Part shown: piece after piece, positions 15,299-22,400 of the stretch
Layout of the letters: each line of letters starts with the position of its first letter
Position numbering within the stretch: the stretch's first letter is position 1
Assembly (NCBI GenBank): GCA_009785715.1
Contig: WQVT01000003.1
Span: 1-23,154, forward strand
DNA: 23,154 nt
From: Acidimicrobiaceae bacterium
Lineage (GTDB): Bacteria; Actinomycetota; Acidimicrobiia; Acidimicrobiales; Palsa-688
Reading direction: 5' to 3'
The notes under the pieces: model-generated
The model's input: the letters and a program-made list of their open reading frames with translations, nothing else
Database searches by the model: none
What the model was told of the DNA's origin: nothing
Position numbers and translations under genes: made by a program

Positions 15299-17229
15299 CG
15301 CGACACCGGGCCGAGGCTGGCCGGCCGGACCACCTCCTCGGCCAGCAGAACGGAAACCAGCTTCTTCAAGTCTCTATCTTCACTGGAGGTTGAGAGTGTG
15401 AGCTCGGGAACGACCTGGATGCGGACCCTGTCTGCGGGTCGGGCGTCGATCCCCGCCAGGCGGGCGTCCGTCTCATTCGCGACCAGGTAGCGGCGGGCGA
15501 CGGCGATCACCTCCCGAGCCAGCACCAGGCCGTGTCGCGTCGCGGTGGCGGCATCGAGCCCATGGGCGCCGACCTCAGGGGGCAGACCGGGATAGATGGA
15601 GCGCAGGACCGCCGCCACGTCTGTCCCGAGGTCTCCCATCCGGGCGGCCGCCTCGTACAGCCGGGGGAGCCGCACCTGGTGGGCGATGACGACGAGTGGG
15701 AGGTCGGCCGCGTCGTGCCGCCGGAGCACGGCCAGGGCGCCGAGATGGACCGGGTGATCGCCGACACAACAGACGACCAGGTCGTAGCCGGCTCGCCAGC
15801 CGTCCATCAGCCCGAGCGCTGCGGGCTGCAGGCGGGCTCGTTTGCCGGTCCCGCTCGCGGGGGCGGCATCTCCGTCGACGAAGCGGTCGACCTTGGCGCC
15901 GGCGGCCTCGAAGGCGTCGACCAGGTTCTCGCCGAGGCCGGACACGTCCTCGAGATAGCGCGCTTCGGGCGCCTCGCCTCCGCGTCCCCCATCGGACGCT
16001 GTGCCCGCCGACGCGGTGCCGGCGACCGGCCGCATCGGAGCGACGACGGCGACACGGAGCTGATGCGCCCAGCCCGGGGTGAGAGACCGACCGCGGTCCC
16101 GGTCGAGGAGCTCCTGATAGACGGCTGCGGCGCGATCGGCCACATCAGCCCAGTTCGGGGGCGGGCGCTTCGCAGAGGCCTCGAGCTTCGCCCGGAAGTC
16201 GATGTCGGTGAGCCCACGCTCCATGGCGTCAGCCATGGCGGTGACGTCGGTCGCATCGAAGCGGGCGTCGGAGTCGACGAGCTCCGCGAGCGACGAGTTG
16301 TCGGCGGCGATCACCGGGGCCCCGCAGGCCTGTGCCTCGACCACGGGAAGCCCGTACCCCTCGTAGAGGGAGGGGAACACCGACAGGTCGGTGGACTGGT
16401 ACAGCGACACGAGCGCCTCGTCGGACACGTAGCCGGGAAGGAGCACCTGCCCCCCGGCTCCGAGCCGCTCGGCCATCACCCGGTAGTGGTTGGCCTGCAG
16501 GGGATCGGCCCGGCACACGAGGACCAGCTGCCATCGGTCGCGGATCGCGGCGGGCAGCGTCGCGTACGCCTCGACCAGGCGGTCGAGGTTCTTCCGCGGG
16601 TCGATGGCGCCGTTGTAGACCATGAACCGCTCGCCGAGGCCGGGCACTGCCGCACGTGCGGCGGCAAGGGCGGCGGGGAGGGAGTAGGGGGTCCGGAAGC
16701 GGGCGTGCACGCCGGCCCCGATCACCGACACCCTCCGGCGCGGCACACCGAGCAGCCGCACCACGTCGTCCGCCCCCGATTCCGACAGAACCAGGACGTG
16801 ATCGGCCACCCTCGCCAGTTCCCGGCACGACCGCCAGCGGCGTCGCAGGCCCGGATCGACCAGGTACAGGTCAGGGAAGATGTCGGGGATGAGGTCGTAC
16901 ACGGTGACCACCAGACGCATCTTCTGAGCGGACACCACCCGGGGCCACAACCGGCGTACCGGCACCTCCGGTTCGAATGCGGAGGTCACATGGAACACGC
17001 CACCGGGGCCGATCCCCTCCAGATCCGTCGCCGCCTTCCCCGATTCGATGAGGTGCTCGAGGCCGCCCGCCGGCGGCAGCTCGGGATGCAGCAGGACTCG
17101 GTCGATCAGATCGGGATGCCGGTCGACGAGAGCGTTCGCGTAGTCGAGGCCGTGGCGTGCGATCCCCCGCTCGCGGTAACTCGGGCTCTGGGGAGCGACC
17201 AGGTCGACCACGACCCGGCCCGGGCTCAT
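15295..17229 (-). CDS. Family 4 glycosyltransferase fused to an extra GT-B half domain
   Basis: A 644-residue protein. Residues 1-385 form a complete GT4: acceptor half with SYRERGIARHGLDYANAL and VVTVYDLIPDIFPDLYL, donor half from MVYNGAIDPRKNLDRLVEAY (near 203-222), and E-x7-E at 290-298 in YEGYGLPVVEA. After a short linker, residues 391-644 repeat the acceptor half of a GT-B enzyme (VAVVAPMRPVAG, then GLGENLVDAFEAAGAKVDRF, DLVVCCVGDHPVHLGALAVL and a closing ARRYLVANETDARLAGI with RIQVVPEL). The protein stops before any second donor half. It therefore looks like a tandem GT4 that lost its last quarter, or an enzyme with a spare acceptor-binding domain. Coupled by ATGA overlaps to genes on both sides. 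Confidence 0.9.
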   Translation of the reverse strand: MSPGRVVVDLVAPQSPSYRERGIARHGLDYANALVDRHPDLIDRVLLHPELPPAGGLEHLIESGKAATDLEGIGPGGVFHVTSAFEPEVPVRRLWPRVVSAQKMRLVVTVYDLIPDIFPDLYLVDPGLRRRWRSCRELARVADHVLVLSESGADDVVRLLGVPRRRVSVIGAGVHARFRTPYSLPAALAAARAAVPGLGERFMVYNGAIDPRKNLDRLVEAYATLPAAIRDRWQLVLVCRADPLQANHYRVMAERLGAGGQVLLPGYVSDEALVSLYQSTDLSVFPSLYEGYGLPVVEAQACGAPVIAADNSSLAELVDSDARFDATDVTAMADAMERGLTDIDFRAKLEASAKRPPPNWADVADRAAAVYQELLDRDRGRSLTPGWAHQLRVAVVAPMRPVAGTASAGTASDGGRGGEAPEARYLEDVSGLGENLVDAFEAAGAKVDRFVDGDAAPASGTGKRARLQPAALGLMDGWRAGYDLVVCCVGDHPVHLGALAVLRRHDAADLPLVVIAHQVRLPRLYEAAARMGDLGTDVAAVLRSIYPGLPPEVGAHGLDAATATRHGLVLAREVIAVARRYLVANETDARLAGIDARPADRVRIQVVPELTLSTSSEDRDLKKLVSVLLAEEVVRPASLGPVSR

Positions 17230-17609
17230 TCTGCGGGATCCCCGACGCCCGACGCGGCCGGGGTCTGCCGCTCGTCGTCCAGGCGAGCCTCGAGTCGCTC
17301 GACCGCTTCGCTCAACGCCTCCACTTCGGCACCGAGCCTGGTCAGCGTGCGGCCGAGGATCTCTGCCACCTCGTCGGATGCGTCGCCCTGCTGGCGGAGC
17401 ATCCGGGTGAGCTCCACGTTCTCGGCCCGCACGCCCGGGAGGATCGCAGCCACCTCCGCTCTGAGCTGGGTGAGCTCGCGACCGAGGCTGTCGCGTTGGG
17501 CCTCGGTCACCGCCTCGAGGCGTGCCTGAAGTTCGTCGAACGAGGGCTGCACGACGCGCACGGCCTGACGGCGAAGCTCCGAGCGGGCTTTGCGGATCGG
17601 CCAGTTCAT
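17226..17609 (-). CDS. Small coiled-coil protein heading the minus-strand operon
   Basis: A 127-residue protein with a basic start (MNWPIRKARSELRRQAVRV) followed by almost continuous heptad-like helix from about 22 to 113 (LQARLEAVTEAQRDSLGREL, RTLTRLGAEVEALSEAV and LEARLDDER). No catalytic motif, signal peptide or membrane helix. Size, position as first gene before a glycosyltransferase, and composition match the 132-residue protein at 4645-5043, although sequence identity is not obvious. The stop overlaps the next ATG (ATGA). The ATG at 17609 lies nine bases after a TATACT box, so the transcript may be leaderless. A much longer open frame continues upstream on this strand, but it is antisense to the protease gene and is not used. 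Ruler or scaffold role is inference. Confidence 0.78.
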   Translation of the reverse strand: MNWPIRKARSELRRQAVRVVQPSFDELQARLEAVTEAQRDSLGRELTQLRAEVAAILPGVRAENVELTRMLRQQGDASDEVAEILGRTLTRLGAEVEALSEAVERLEARLDDERQTPAASGVGDPAE

Positions 17610-17655
17610 GGTTGGTGAAGTATAGGAATGCCGTCGGCGAGCCCTATGGTTGTCC
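17610..17655. promoter_or_regulatory. Compact divergent promoter, two likely leaderless starts
   Basis: Only 46 bases separate two divergent starts. On the minus strand TATACT (17624-17619) lies nine bases before the ATG at 17609. On the plus strand TATGGT (17645-17650) lies five bases before the ATG at 17656 and eleven before the ATG at 17662. No ribosome site or good -35 box is evident for either. Close -10-to-start spacing is the usual picture for leaderless actinobacterial transcripts. The two promoters overlap physically, so they may compete or be co-regulated. Confidence 0.5.
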
Positions 17656-18396
17656 ATGCCCATGGCTCCCACGCCCGCCCCCTCACGGGTACTGCTGGTC
17701 GGCAGCTTCCCCCCCATCGGCGGGCCGGCCTCGGCGGCCTCGCTCGCCGCCCTGCGCAGAGCCTGGGCCGAGGGCGACGAGGTGGTCACCGCGTCGCTCC
17801 GGCCGGGAGCGGCCGACCTGGTGGCGCGGGTCGCCGGGCCGCTGGCCGGGTGGCGCCTCGAGCGGGCGCGGCTCGCCGCGGACCATCCGCCGAGGCTCGT
17901 GCTCGGACTGGAAGGCGGGCAACTGGGCGTGCCGGCGTCCGCCCGCCCCCCCGGAGCGGGCGTCGTGGCCGGAGTACGGGGGGCCGTCGGTCCCTGCGTC
18001 GCTCTCCTCGCGGTCGCCGGACTGGTCGTGGCCCTGGACCGCTTCGAGCGGGTGAGCGTCCTCGTCACCGGGCCGCTCGGGCTGCCTCGTCCGCTGCGGG
18101 GATTCCTGTGGCGCCATGTCGACGAGGTCGTGGTCGAGGAGGGGAGGGATGAACTGGCGACGGCCGCCGGGTGGCCGGCGGGCCGGCTCCGGATCGTCGA
18201 GGCCTCCGAGGGGCCGTCGCGCCACCCCGGGGTGAGCCTCCTCGGTCCCCCCGAGGTCCTCCCGAGGGACATCCCCCTCGTCGTCGCGGGCGCCCTCGGG
18301 CGCCGTGTGCTCGGCCGGCGGTTCGAACCACTGCGAGCGCTGGTGATCCGCATTGCGCGGCGGGCCCAGCGGGAACTTTCCGCCCTCCGCTCCTGA
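17656..18396 (+). CDS. Orphan protein resembling the N-terminal half of a GT-B glycosyltransferase
   Basis: A 246-residue protein of no family I can name. It starts like a GT-B acceptor domain (RVLLVGSFPPIGGPASAASL near 11-30, then GDEVVTAS) and ends that domain with VDEVVVEEGRDELATAAGWPAGRLRIVEA (two adjoining pieces near 155-183), the place where GT4 enzymes have their hinge. The donor half with E-x7-E is absent, replaced by about 60 residues ending in a basic, helical tail. An Ala/Val-rich hydrophobic stretch (about 107-123) could touch the membrane. It is single and divergent from the coiled-coil/GT operon. It may be a degenerate glycosyltransferase or an accessory subunit. ATG at 17656 or 17662; a TTG at 17650 is less likely. 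Confidence 0.7.
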   Translation: MPMAPTPAPSRVLLVGSFPPIGGPASAASLAALRRAWAEGDEVVTASLRPGAADLVARVAGPLAGWRLERARLAADHPPRLVLGLEGGQLGVPASARPPGAGVVAGVRGAVGPCVALLAVAGLVVALDRFERVSVLVTGPLGLPRPLRGFLWRHVDEVVVEEGRDELATAAGWPAGRLRIVEASEGPSRHPGVSLLGPPEVLPRDIPLVVAGALGRRVLGRRFEPLRALVIRIARRAQRELSALRS

Positions 18397-18410
18397 GAGC
18401 CGGCCACTCC

Positions 18411-18429
18411 GGCCCCCGGCACCGGGGCC
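18411..18429 (+). terminator. GC-rich hairpin after the orphan GT-B-like gene
   Basis: GGCCCC (18411-18416) and GGGGCC (18424-18429) form a perfect six-pair stem with a seven-base loop, 15 bases after the stop at 18396. There is no T-run, which is common for terminators in very GC-rich genomes, so the call is tentative. Confidence 0.4.
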
Positions 18430-18459
18430 CCTGTCCCCGGACCGCTCCGACCCGGGGGA

Positions 18460-18465
18460 TAGGGT
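18460..18465 (+). promoter_or_regulatory. Probable -10 box of the protease gene
   Basis: TAGGGT at 18460-18465 fits the TANNNT form and lies eight bases before the GTG at 18474. No ribosome site is visible, so a leaderless transcript beginning at or near the GTG is likely. Confidence 0.45.
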
Positions 18466-18473
18466 GTCCCCTC

Positions 18474-20417
18474 GTGTTTGGAGGACTGCAGGCCGTTCGG
18501 GTGGGGCGTCGAGTCCGCAAAGCGGGCCTGATCGGGGTGATCGGGGGGCTCACGATCCTCTTCGGATCCGGCTTCTCGCTGGCGCCCGCCACGGCCGCGG
18601 TGCCGAACGTGCAGGTCGTGGTGGGCCTCTCCTCCACGGCGGTGCACGCCTCGTCCGTGCTCGGCGGCCTTCCCGGCTCGACCCCCCGAGGGCTGCCGGC
18701 GGACCGGTTCACCCTGTCGGTTCCCGAAGGCGAGGTGCCCGGCGTCCTGAACCGCCTGCGGTCGTCGACCGCGGTCTCCTACGCCGATGTGCCACAAGCG
18801 GTCCACGCCGCTGCCGTGACGCCCAACGATCCCTGCTACCGGGGGCCGTGCCCCGCCCTGAATCCCGAGCCCTTCGACGAGTCGGGTGCGACCGTGGCCG
18901 CCAGCCAACCCAACCTCGCCGCCGTGGACGCCCCGGGCGCCTGGGCCCTCAGCACCGGCAGTCCGTCGGTGAAGGTGGCCGTCCTCGATACCGGCGCGGA
19001 CCTGACCACCCCGGACCTGGCCGGCCAGGTCATCGCCGGCCCCGACGTGTGCGAACAGGCGGGGGAGTCGGGCTGCGGCACCACCCCGACGGTGTCCGGT
19101 GACCAAAGCGGGCACGGCAGCCACGTGGCGGGGATCGTGGATGCGCACACGAACAACGGCACGGGGATCGCAAGCCTCGGGTGGAACACGCGTGTCGAGG
19201 CCATCCAGGTCCTCGACAACCAGGGCAACGGCAACACCACCGACGTCGCCACCGGCATCTACGACGCCGTCGCCGCCGGTGACCGGGTCATCAACCTCTC
19301 GCTGTCGAACGACTCGTGCGCGGCCAACCCGAACGACTGCGGCCCCGACCCCGACGAGGAGGCGGCAGTCGAGTTCGCCATCGCCCACAACGTGGTGGTC
19401 GTGGCTGCGGCCGGCAACGACGGGCAGATGGGCAACGGCCCCACCTTCCCCGCTTCCTATCCGGGGGTCATCTCCGTCGCCGCCGAGGACAACACCGGCG
19501 CAATCGAGCCCTTCTCCGAGTCCGGGACCGCCGCCGACATCGCGGCCCCCGGCGTCGACGTCCTCTCCACCTGGAACAACGGCGGCTACGCGGTCCTGAC
19601 CGGGACGTCCATGGCGGCCCCGGCCGTCTCCGCGGCGGCTGCGCTCCTGATCGCCGCCCACCCGAGCCTGACCGCCTCGCAGGTGTCGTCCCTGCTGATC
19701 ACGACGGCCAAGCCGATCACCGGGGGCGCGAGCATCTCCGGCGGGGACCTCGACGCCGCCGCCGCGTTGAACGCCGCCCGCTCGGGGGCCGTGAGCACCC
19801 CGGGCTACGACGTGGTGGGCGCCACCGGGATGGTGACAAGCTTCGGTCTCGCTCCCGAGTTCGGTTCGGTGACGACGCCGCTCAACCGGCCGGTCGTCGG
19901 GATGAGCGACACCCCGGACGGGGGCGGCTACTGGCTGGTGGCCTCCGATGGCGGGATCTTCACCTTCGGGGACGCGCGGTTCTTCGGGTCGACGGGGGCG
20001 ATCAGGTTGAACAAGCCGATCGTTGGGATGGCGTCGACGCCGGATGGTAGGGGGTATTGGCTGGTGGCCTCCGATGGTGGCGTCTTCAGCTTCGGGGACG
20101 CGCGGTTCTTCGGGTCGACGGGGGCGATCAGGTTGAACAAGCCGGTCGTTGGGATGGCGTCGACGCCGGATGGTCGGGGGTATTGGATGGCCGCCTCCGA
20201 CGGCGGGATCTTCAGCTTCGGGGACGCCCGGTTCTTCGGATCCACCGGGAATCTCGCCCTCGTCAGACCCGTCGTGGGAATGGCTCGCACGAGCGACGGG
20301 CAGGGCTACTGGATGGTGGCCTCCGATGGTGGGATCTTCACCTTCGGCGACGCCAGATTCTTCGGATCGGCGGCTTCGTCGGCCCAGCCGGCGCCGATCG
20401 TCGGCATGGCTACCTGA
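18474..20417 (+). CDS. Secreted subtilisin-family serine protease with C-terminal 42-residue repeats
   Basis: A 647-residue preproprotein. A signal peptide (basic residues 12-16, hydrophobic core about 18-35, cleavage likely near APATA-AV, 42) is followed by an I9-like prodomain (about 45-115). The S8 catalytic domain has Asp172 (VAVLDTG), His214 (GHGSHVAG), oxyanion Asn315 (AAAGND) and Ser379 (GTSMAAP), all intact. From about 444 come five 42-residue repeats; the first is diverged, the next four near consensus. The same repeat ends the next gene and makes up the protein at 935-1693, suggesting a shared surface-binding or propeller module. The GTG at 18474 follows a TAGGGT box; GTG 18501 is the alternative start. 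Target proteins are unknown. Confidence 0.92.
   Translation: MFGGLQAVRVGRRVRKAGLIGVIGGLTILFGSGFSLAPATAAVPNVQVVVGLSSTAVHASSVLGGLPGSTPRGLPADRFTLSVPEGEVPGVLNRLRSSTAVSYADVPQAVHAAAVTPNDPCYRGPCPALNPEPFDESGATVAASQPNLAAVDAPGAWALSTGSPSVKVAVLDTGADLTTPDLAGQVIAGPDVCEQAGESGCGTTPTVSGDQSGHGSHVAGIVDAHTNNGTGIASLGWNTRVEAIQVLDNQGNGNTTDVATGIYDAVAAGDRVINLSLSNDSCAANPNDCGPDPDEEAAVEFAIAHNVVVVAAAGNDGQMGNGPTFPASYPGVISVAAEDNTGAIEPFSESGTAADIAAPGVDVLSTWNNGGYAVLTGTSMAAPAVSAAAALLIAAHPSLTASQVSSLLITTAKPITGGASISGGDLDAAAALNAARSGAVSTPGYDVVGATGMVTSFGLAPEFGSVTTPLNRPVVGMSDTPDGGGYWLVASDGGIFTFGDARFFGSTGAIRLNKPIVGMASTPDGRGYWLVASDGGVFSFGDARFFGSTGAIRLNKPVVGMASTPDGRGYWMAASDGGIFSFGDARFFGSTGNLALVRPVVGMARTSDGQGYWMVASDGGIFTFGDARFFGSAASSAQPAPIVGMAT
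19965..20188 (+). repeat. Recent 126-bp tandem duplication inside the protease repeat region
   Basis: The stretch from 19965 and the stretch from 20091 run together for about 96 bases with only two mismatches (A/G and A/C), a period of 126 bp or exactly 42 codons. The copies share codons rare elsewhere in the window, such as TTG-AAC-AAG and GTT-GGG-ATG. Near identity at silent sites points to recent duplication or gene conversion. Confidence 0.85.
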
Positions 20418-20425
20418 CCCATCCC

Positions 20426-20442
20426 GGTCACGTTCCGTGACC
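20426..20442. terminator. Perfect 17-bp palindrome, terminator or operator
   Basis: GGTCACG-TTC-CGTGACC is a perfect seven-pair inverted repeat with a three-base centre, nine bases after the protease stop. It has no T-run. It could end the protease transcript. It also lies six bases before the -35 box of the next gene, where a dimeric regulator would bind. The sequence alone does not decide between the two. Confidence 0.45.
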
Positions 20443-20448
20443 TGGCAC

Positions 20449-20477
20449 TTGGCAGCATGATCACGCCCCGCTAACAT
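20449..20477 (+). promoter_or_regulatory. Promoter of the SpoIID-domain gene
   Basis: TTGGCA (20449-20454), a 17-base spacer and TAACAT (20472-20477) form a good housekeeping-type promoter, the best in the window. It would give a leader of roughly 35 bases. A GGAGGGG ribosome site at 20507-20513 precedes the GTG start at 20519 by five bases. Confidence 0.6.
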
Positions 20478-20518
20478 CACGCGCGGTCTCGGGCGGAGGC
20501 CGCGATGGAGGGGTATTC

Positions 20519-22396
20519 GTGCGTCTCTATTTCCGGTCGCGCCCACGCTTGGCGGCTGTCATCGTGATGCTCCTGGGGCTCTCGAGCCTCACGGCGTTGC
20601 CTCTAGCCTCCCCATCTGCATCGGCAACGCCTCTATCAACGGCCACGCCTATCGCCTCGCTCCGTATCTCCGGGCACGGTTTCGGCCACGGACGGGGAAT
20701 GGGCCAATACGGTGCCTATGGCTACGCCCTCGCCGGTTGGAACTACACGCAGATCCTGTCGCATTTCTACGAGGACACGGTGATGTCCTCGGTCAATCCG
20801 CGCGAGCTCATCACCGTCCGCCTCAGCGAGTTCAACAATTCGGCGAGGATCGCCGCCGGGCCCGGCAGCGACACGACGATCCGTGAAGGCAGCATTACCC
20901 GCTTCTACGCAGGAACGATCAGGGTGGTGGGGACGGCCGTCTACGACCAGGTTCCACTCGATACCTACGTCGCGGGGGTCGTCCCGGCCGAGTCGCCCGC
21001 GTCGTGGGGGACCAACGGCATTGCGGCGCTGCAAGCCCAGGCCATTGCGGCACGTTCGTATGCATTGGCCTACGTCCGCAGTCAATCCACGATCTGCGAT
21101 TCCACCCAGTGCCAGGTCTACGACGGCGACCCCAATGTGGCCGGTTCGCCGACGCACAGCGCCTTCATCGGATACTCGAACGCGGCGGTGACCGACACCT
21201 CGGGTCGCGTGCTGCTCTGCGAGGCTGCGTCGTGTGGGGCGTCGGGGTCCGTGGCGCTCGCCGAGTACTCGTCGTCCACCGGTGGGTACAGCGCAGGGGG
21301 CGCCTTCCCGGCCGTGCCCGACGCAGGGGACTCCACCCCCTCGAACCCGAACCACACCTGGGCGGTGTCCGTGCCCGCCTCCGAGGTGGAGGCTGTCTAC
21401 CCGTCGATCGGGACGCTGACCTCCGCCGTGGTGGACACCCGCAACGGGCTCGGCGACCTGGGGGGCCGCGTCCTCACCCTGACGTTGAGCGGCACCGCGG
21501 GGAGCGTGGTGACGAGCGGGATCGACTTCGCCGGCGTGCTCGGGCTCCGATCCAACTGGTTCACCTTCGGCGTGATCCCCGGCGGACCACCCGTCCCGGT
21601 GCCGCCGGCGGCGCAGGCGGTGTCCGGCGGGGACGACGGGTACTGGATCGTGGGCTCGGACGGGAGCGTGTTCAGCTTCGGGCGGGCCCCGGCCCTCGGG
21701 TCGATGCAGGGGAAGCCGCTCAACGCGCCCGTCGTAGGGATGGCGCCGACCGGGAGCCAGGCCGGGTACTGGCTGGTGGCCGGGGACGGTGGGATCTTCA
21801 GCTTCGGGAGCGCCGTCTTCCACGGCTCGACGGGCGGATTGAGGCTGAACGCGCCGGTGCTCGGCATGGCCTCGTCCCTCGACGGCGGTGGCTACTGGCT
21901 GGTGGCCGCCGACGGAGGGATCTTCACCTTCGGGGACGCCGTCTTCTACGGCTCGACGGGCGGGATGCGCCTGAACGCGCCGGTCGTGGCCATGGCGCCC
22001 ACTCCCGACGGGCGAGGGTATTGGCTCGTGGCCTCCGACGGCGGCGTGTTCACCTTCGGTGACGCCCGGTTCTTCGGCTCGACCGGCAACATCCGGCTGA
22101 ATCAGCCGATCGTCGGGATCGTCCCGAGCTCCGACGGCCAGGGCTACACGCTGGTCGCCCGGGACGGGGGCGTGTTCGCCTTCGGCGACGCCACCTTCGA
22201 CGGGTCGCTCCCGGGCCTCGGCATCTCCGCCACGGTCACCGGGGTGACGACCACCGCCGACAACCGCGGCTATCTGGTCGTGGCCGACAACGGCGCCGTA
22301 TACGTCTTCGGGGATGCCCCCTTCGACGGGTCGGTCCCCTCGGTGGACCCGACCTACGCCGGCCGGGCCATCGGGATCTTCGCCCACCGCGTCTGA
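20519..22396 (+). CDS. Secreted SpoIID/LytB-domain protein with six C-terminal 42-residue repeats
   Basis: A 625-residue exported protein. Signal peptide at 1-37 (RSRPR, then a hydrophobic core to 30, SASA near 36). The SpoIID/LytB domain (about 45-350) shows GHGFGHGRGMGQYGAYG (52-68), VPLDTYVAGVVPAE (145-158) with the conserved Glu158, and ALQAQAIAARSYA (170-182). SpoIID proteins cut or remodel peptidoglycan glycan strands or stimulate amidases; in non-sporulating Actinobacteria the role is not fixed. A Pro-rich linker leads to six repeats of about 42 residues (about 372-625); the first and the last two are diverged. The repeat may anchor the enzyme to a surface polymer (inference). GTG start supported by GGAGGGG five bases upstream. 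Confidence 0.92.
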   Translation: MRLYFRSRPRLAAVIVMLLGLSSLTALPLASPSASATPLSTATPIASLRISGHGFGHGRGMGQYGAYGYALAGWNYTQILSHFYEDTVMSSVNPRELITVRLSEFNNSARIAAGPGSDTTIREGSITRFYAGTIRVVGTAVYDQVPLDTYVAGVVPAESPASWGTNGIAALQAQAIAARSYALAYVRSQSTICDSTQCQVYDGDPNVAGSPTHSAFIGYSNAAVTDTSGRVLLCEAASCGASGSVALAEYSSSTGGYSAGGAFPAVPDAGDSTPSNPNHTWAVSVPASEVEAVYPSIGTLTSAVVDTRNGLGDLGGRVLTLTLSGTAGSVVTSGIDFAGVLGLRSNWFTFGVIPGGPPVPVPPAAQAVSGGDDGYWIVGSDGSVFSFGRAPALGSMQGKPLNAPVVGMAPTGSQAGYWLVAGDGGIFSFGSAVFHGSTGGLRLNAPVLGMASSLDGGGYWLVAADGGIFTFGDAVFYGSTGGMRLNAPVVAMAPTPDGRGYWLVASDGGVFTFGDARFFGSTGNIRLNQPIVGIVPSSDGQGYTLVARDGGVFAFGDATFDGSLPGLGISATVTGVTTTADNRGYLVVADNGAVYVFGDAPFDGSVPSVDPTYAGRAIGIFAHRV

Positions 22397-22400
22397 GCGG

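Noticed and set aside
18171..18473. Upstream extension of the protease frame
   Set aside because: It overlaps the previous gene and the intergenic hairpin and would bury the signal peptide. GTG 18474 after TAGGGT fits better.
19800..20417. CRISPR-like array
   Set aside because: The regular repeats have a 126-bp period, keep reading frame and translate to 42-residue protein repeats; there are no spacers.
17610..20546. Very long open frame on the minus strand upstream of the coiled-coil gene
   Set aside because: It is antisense to a protease with signal peptide, intact triad and repeats, and its translation is low-complexity Arg/Gly/Pro text typical of GC-rich shadow frames. Only the last 127 codons, from the ATG at 17609, look like a protein.
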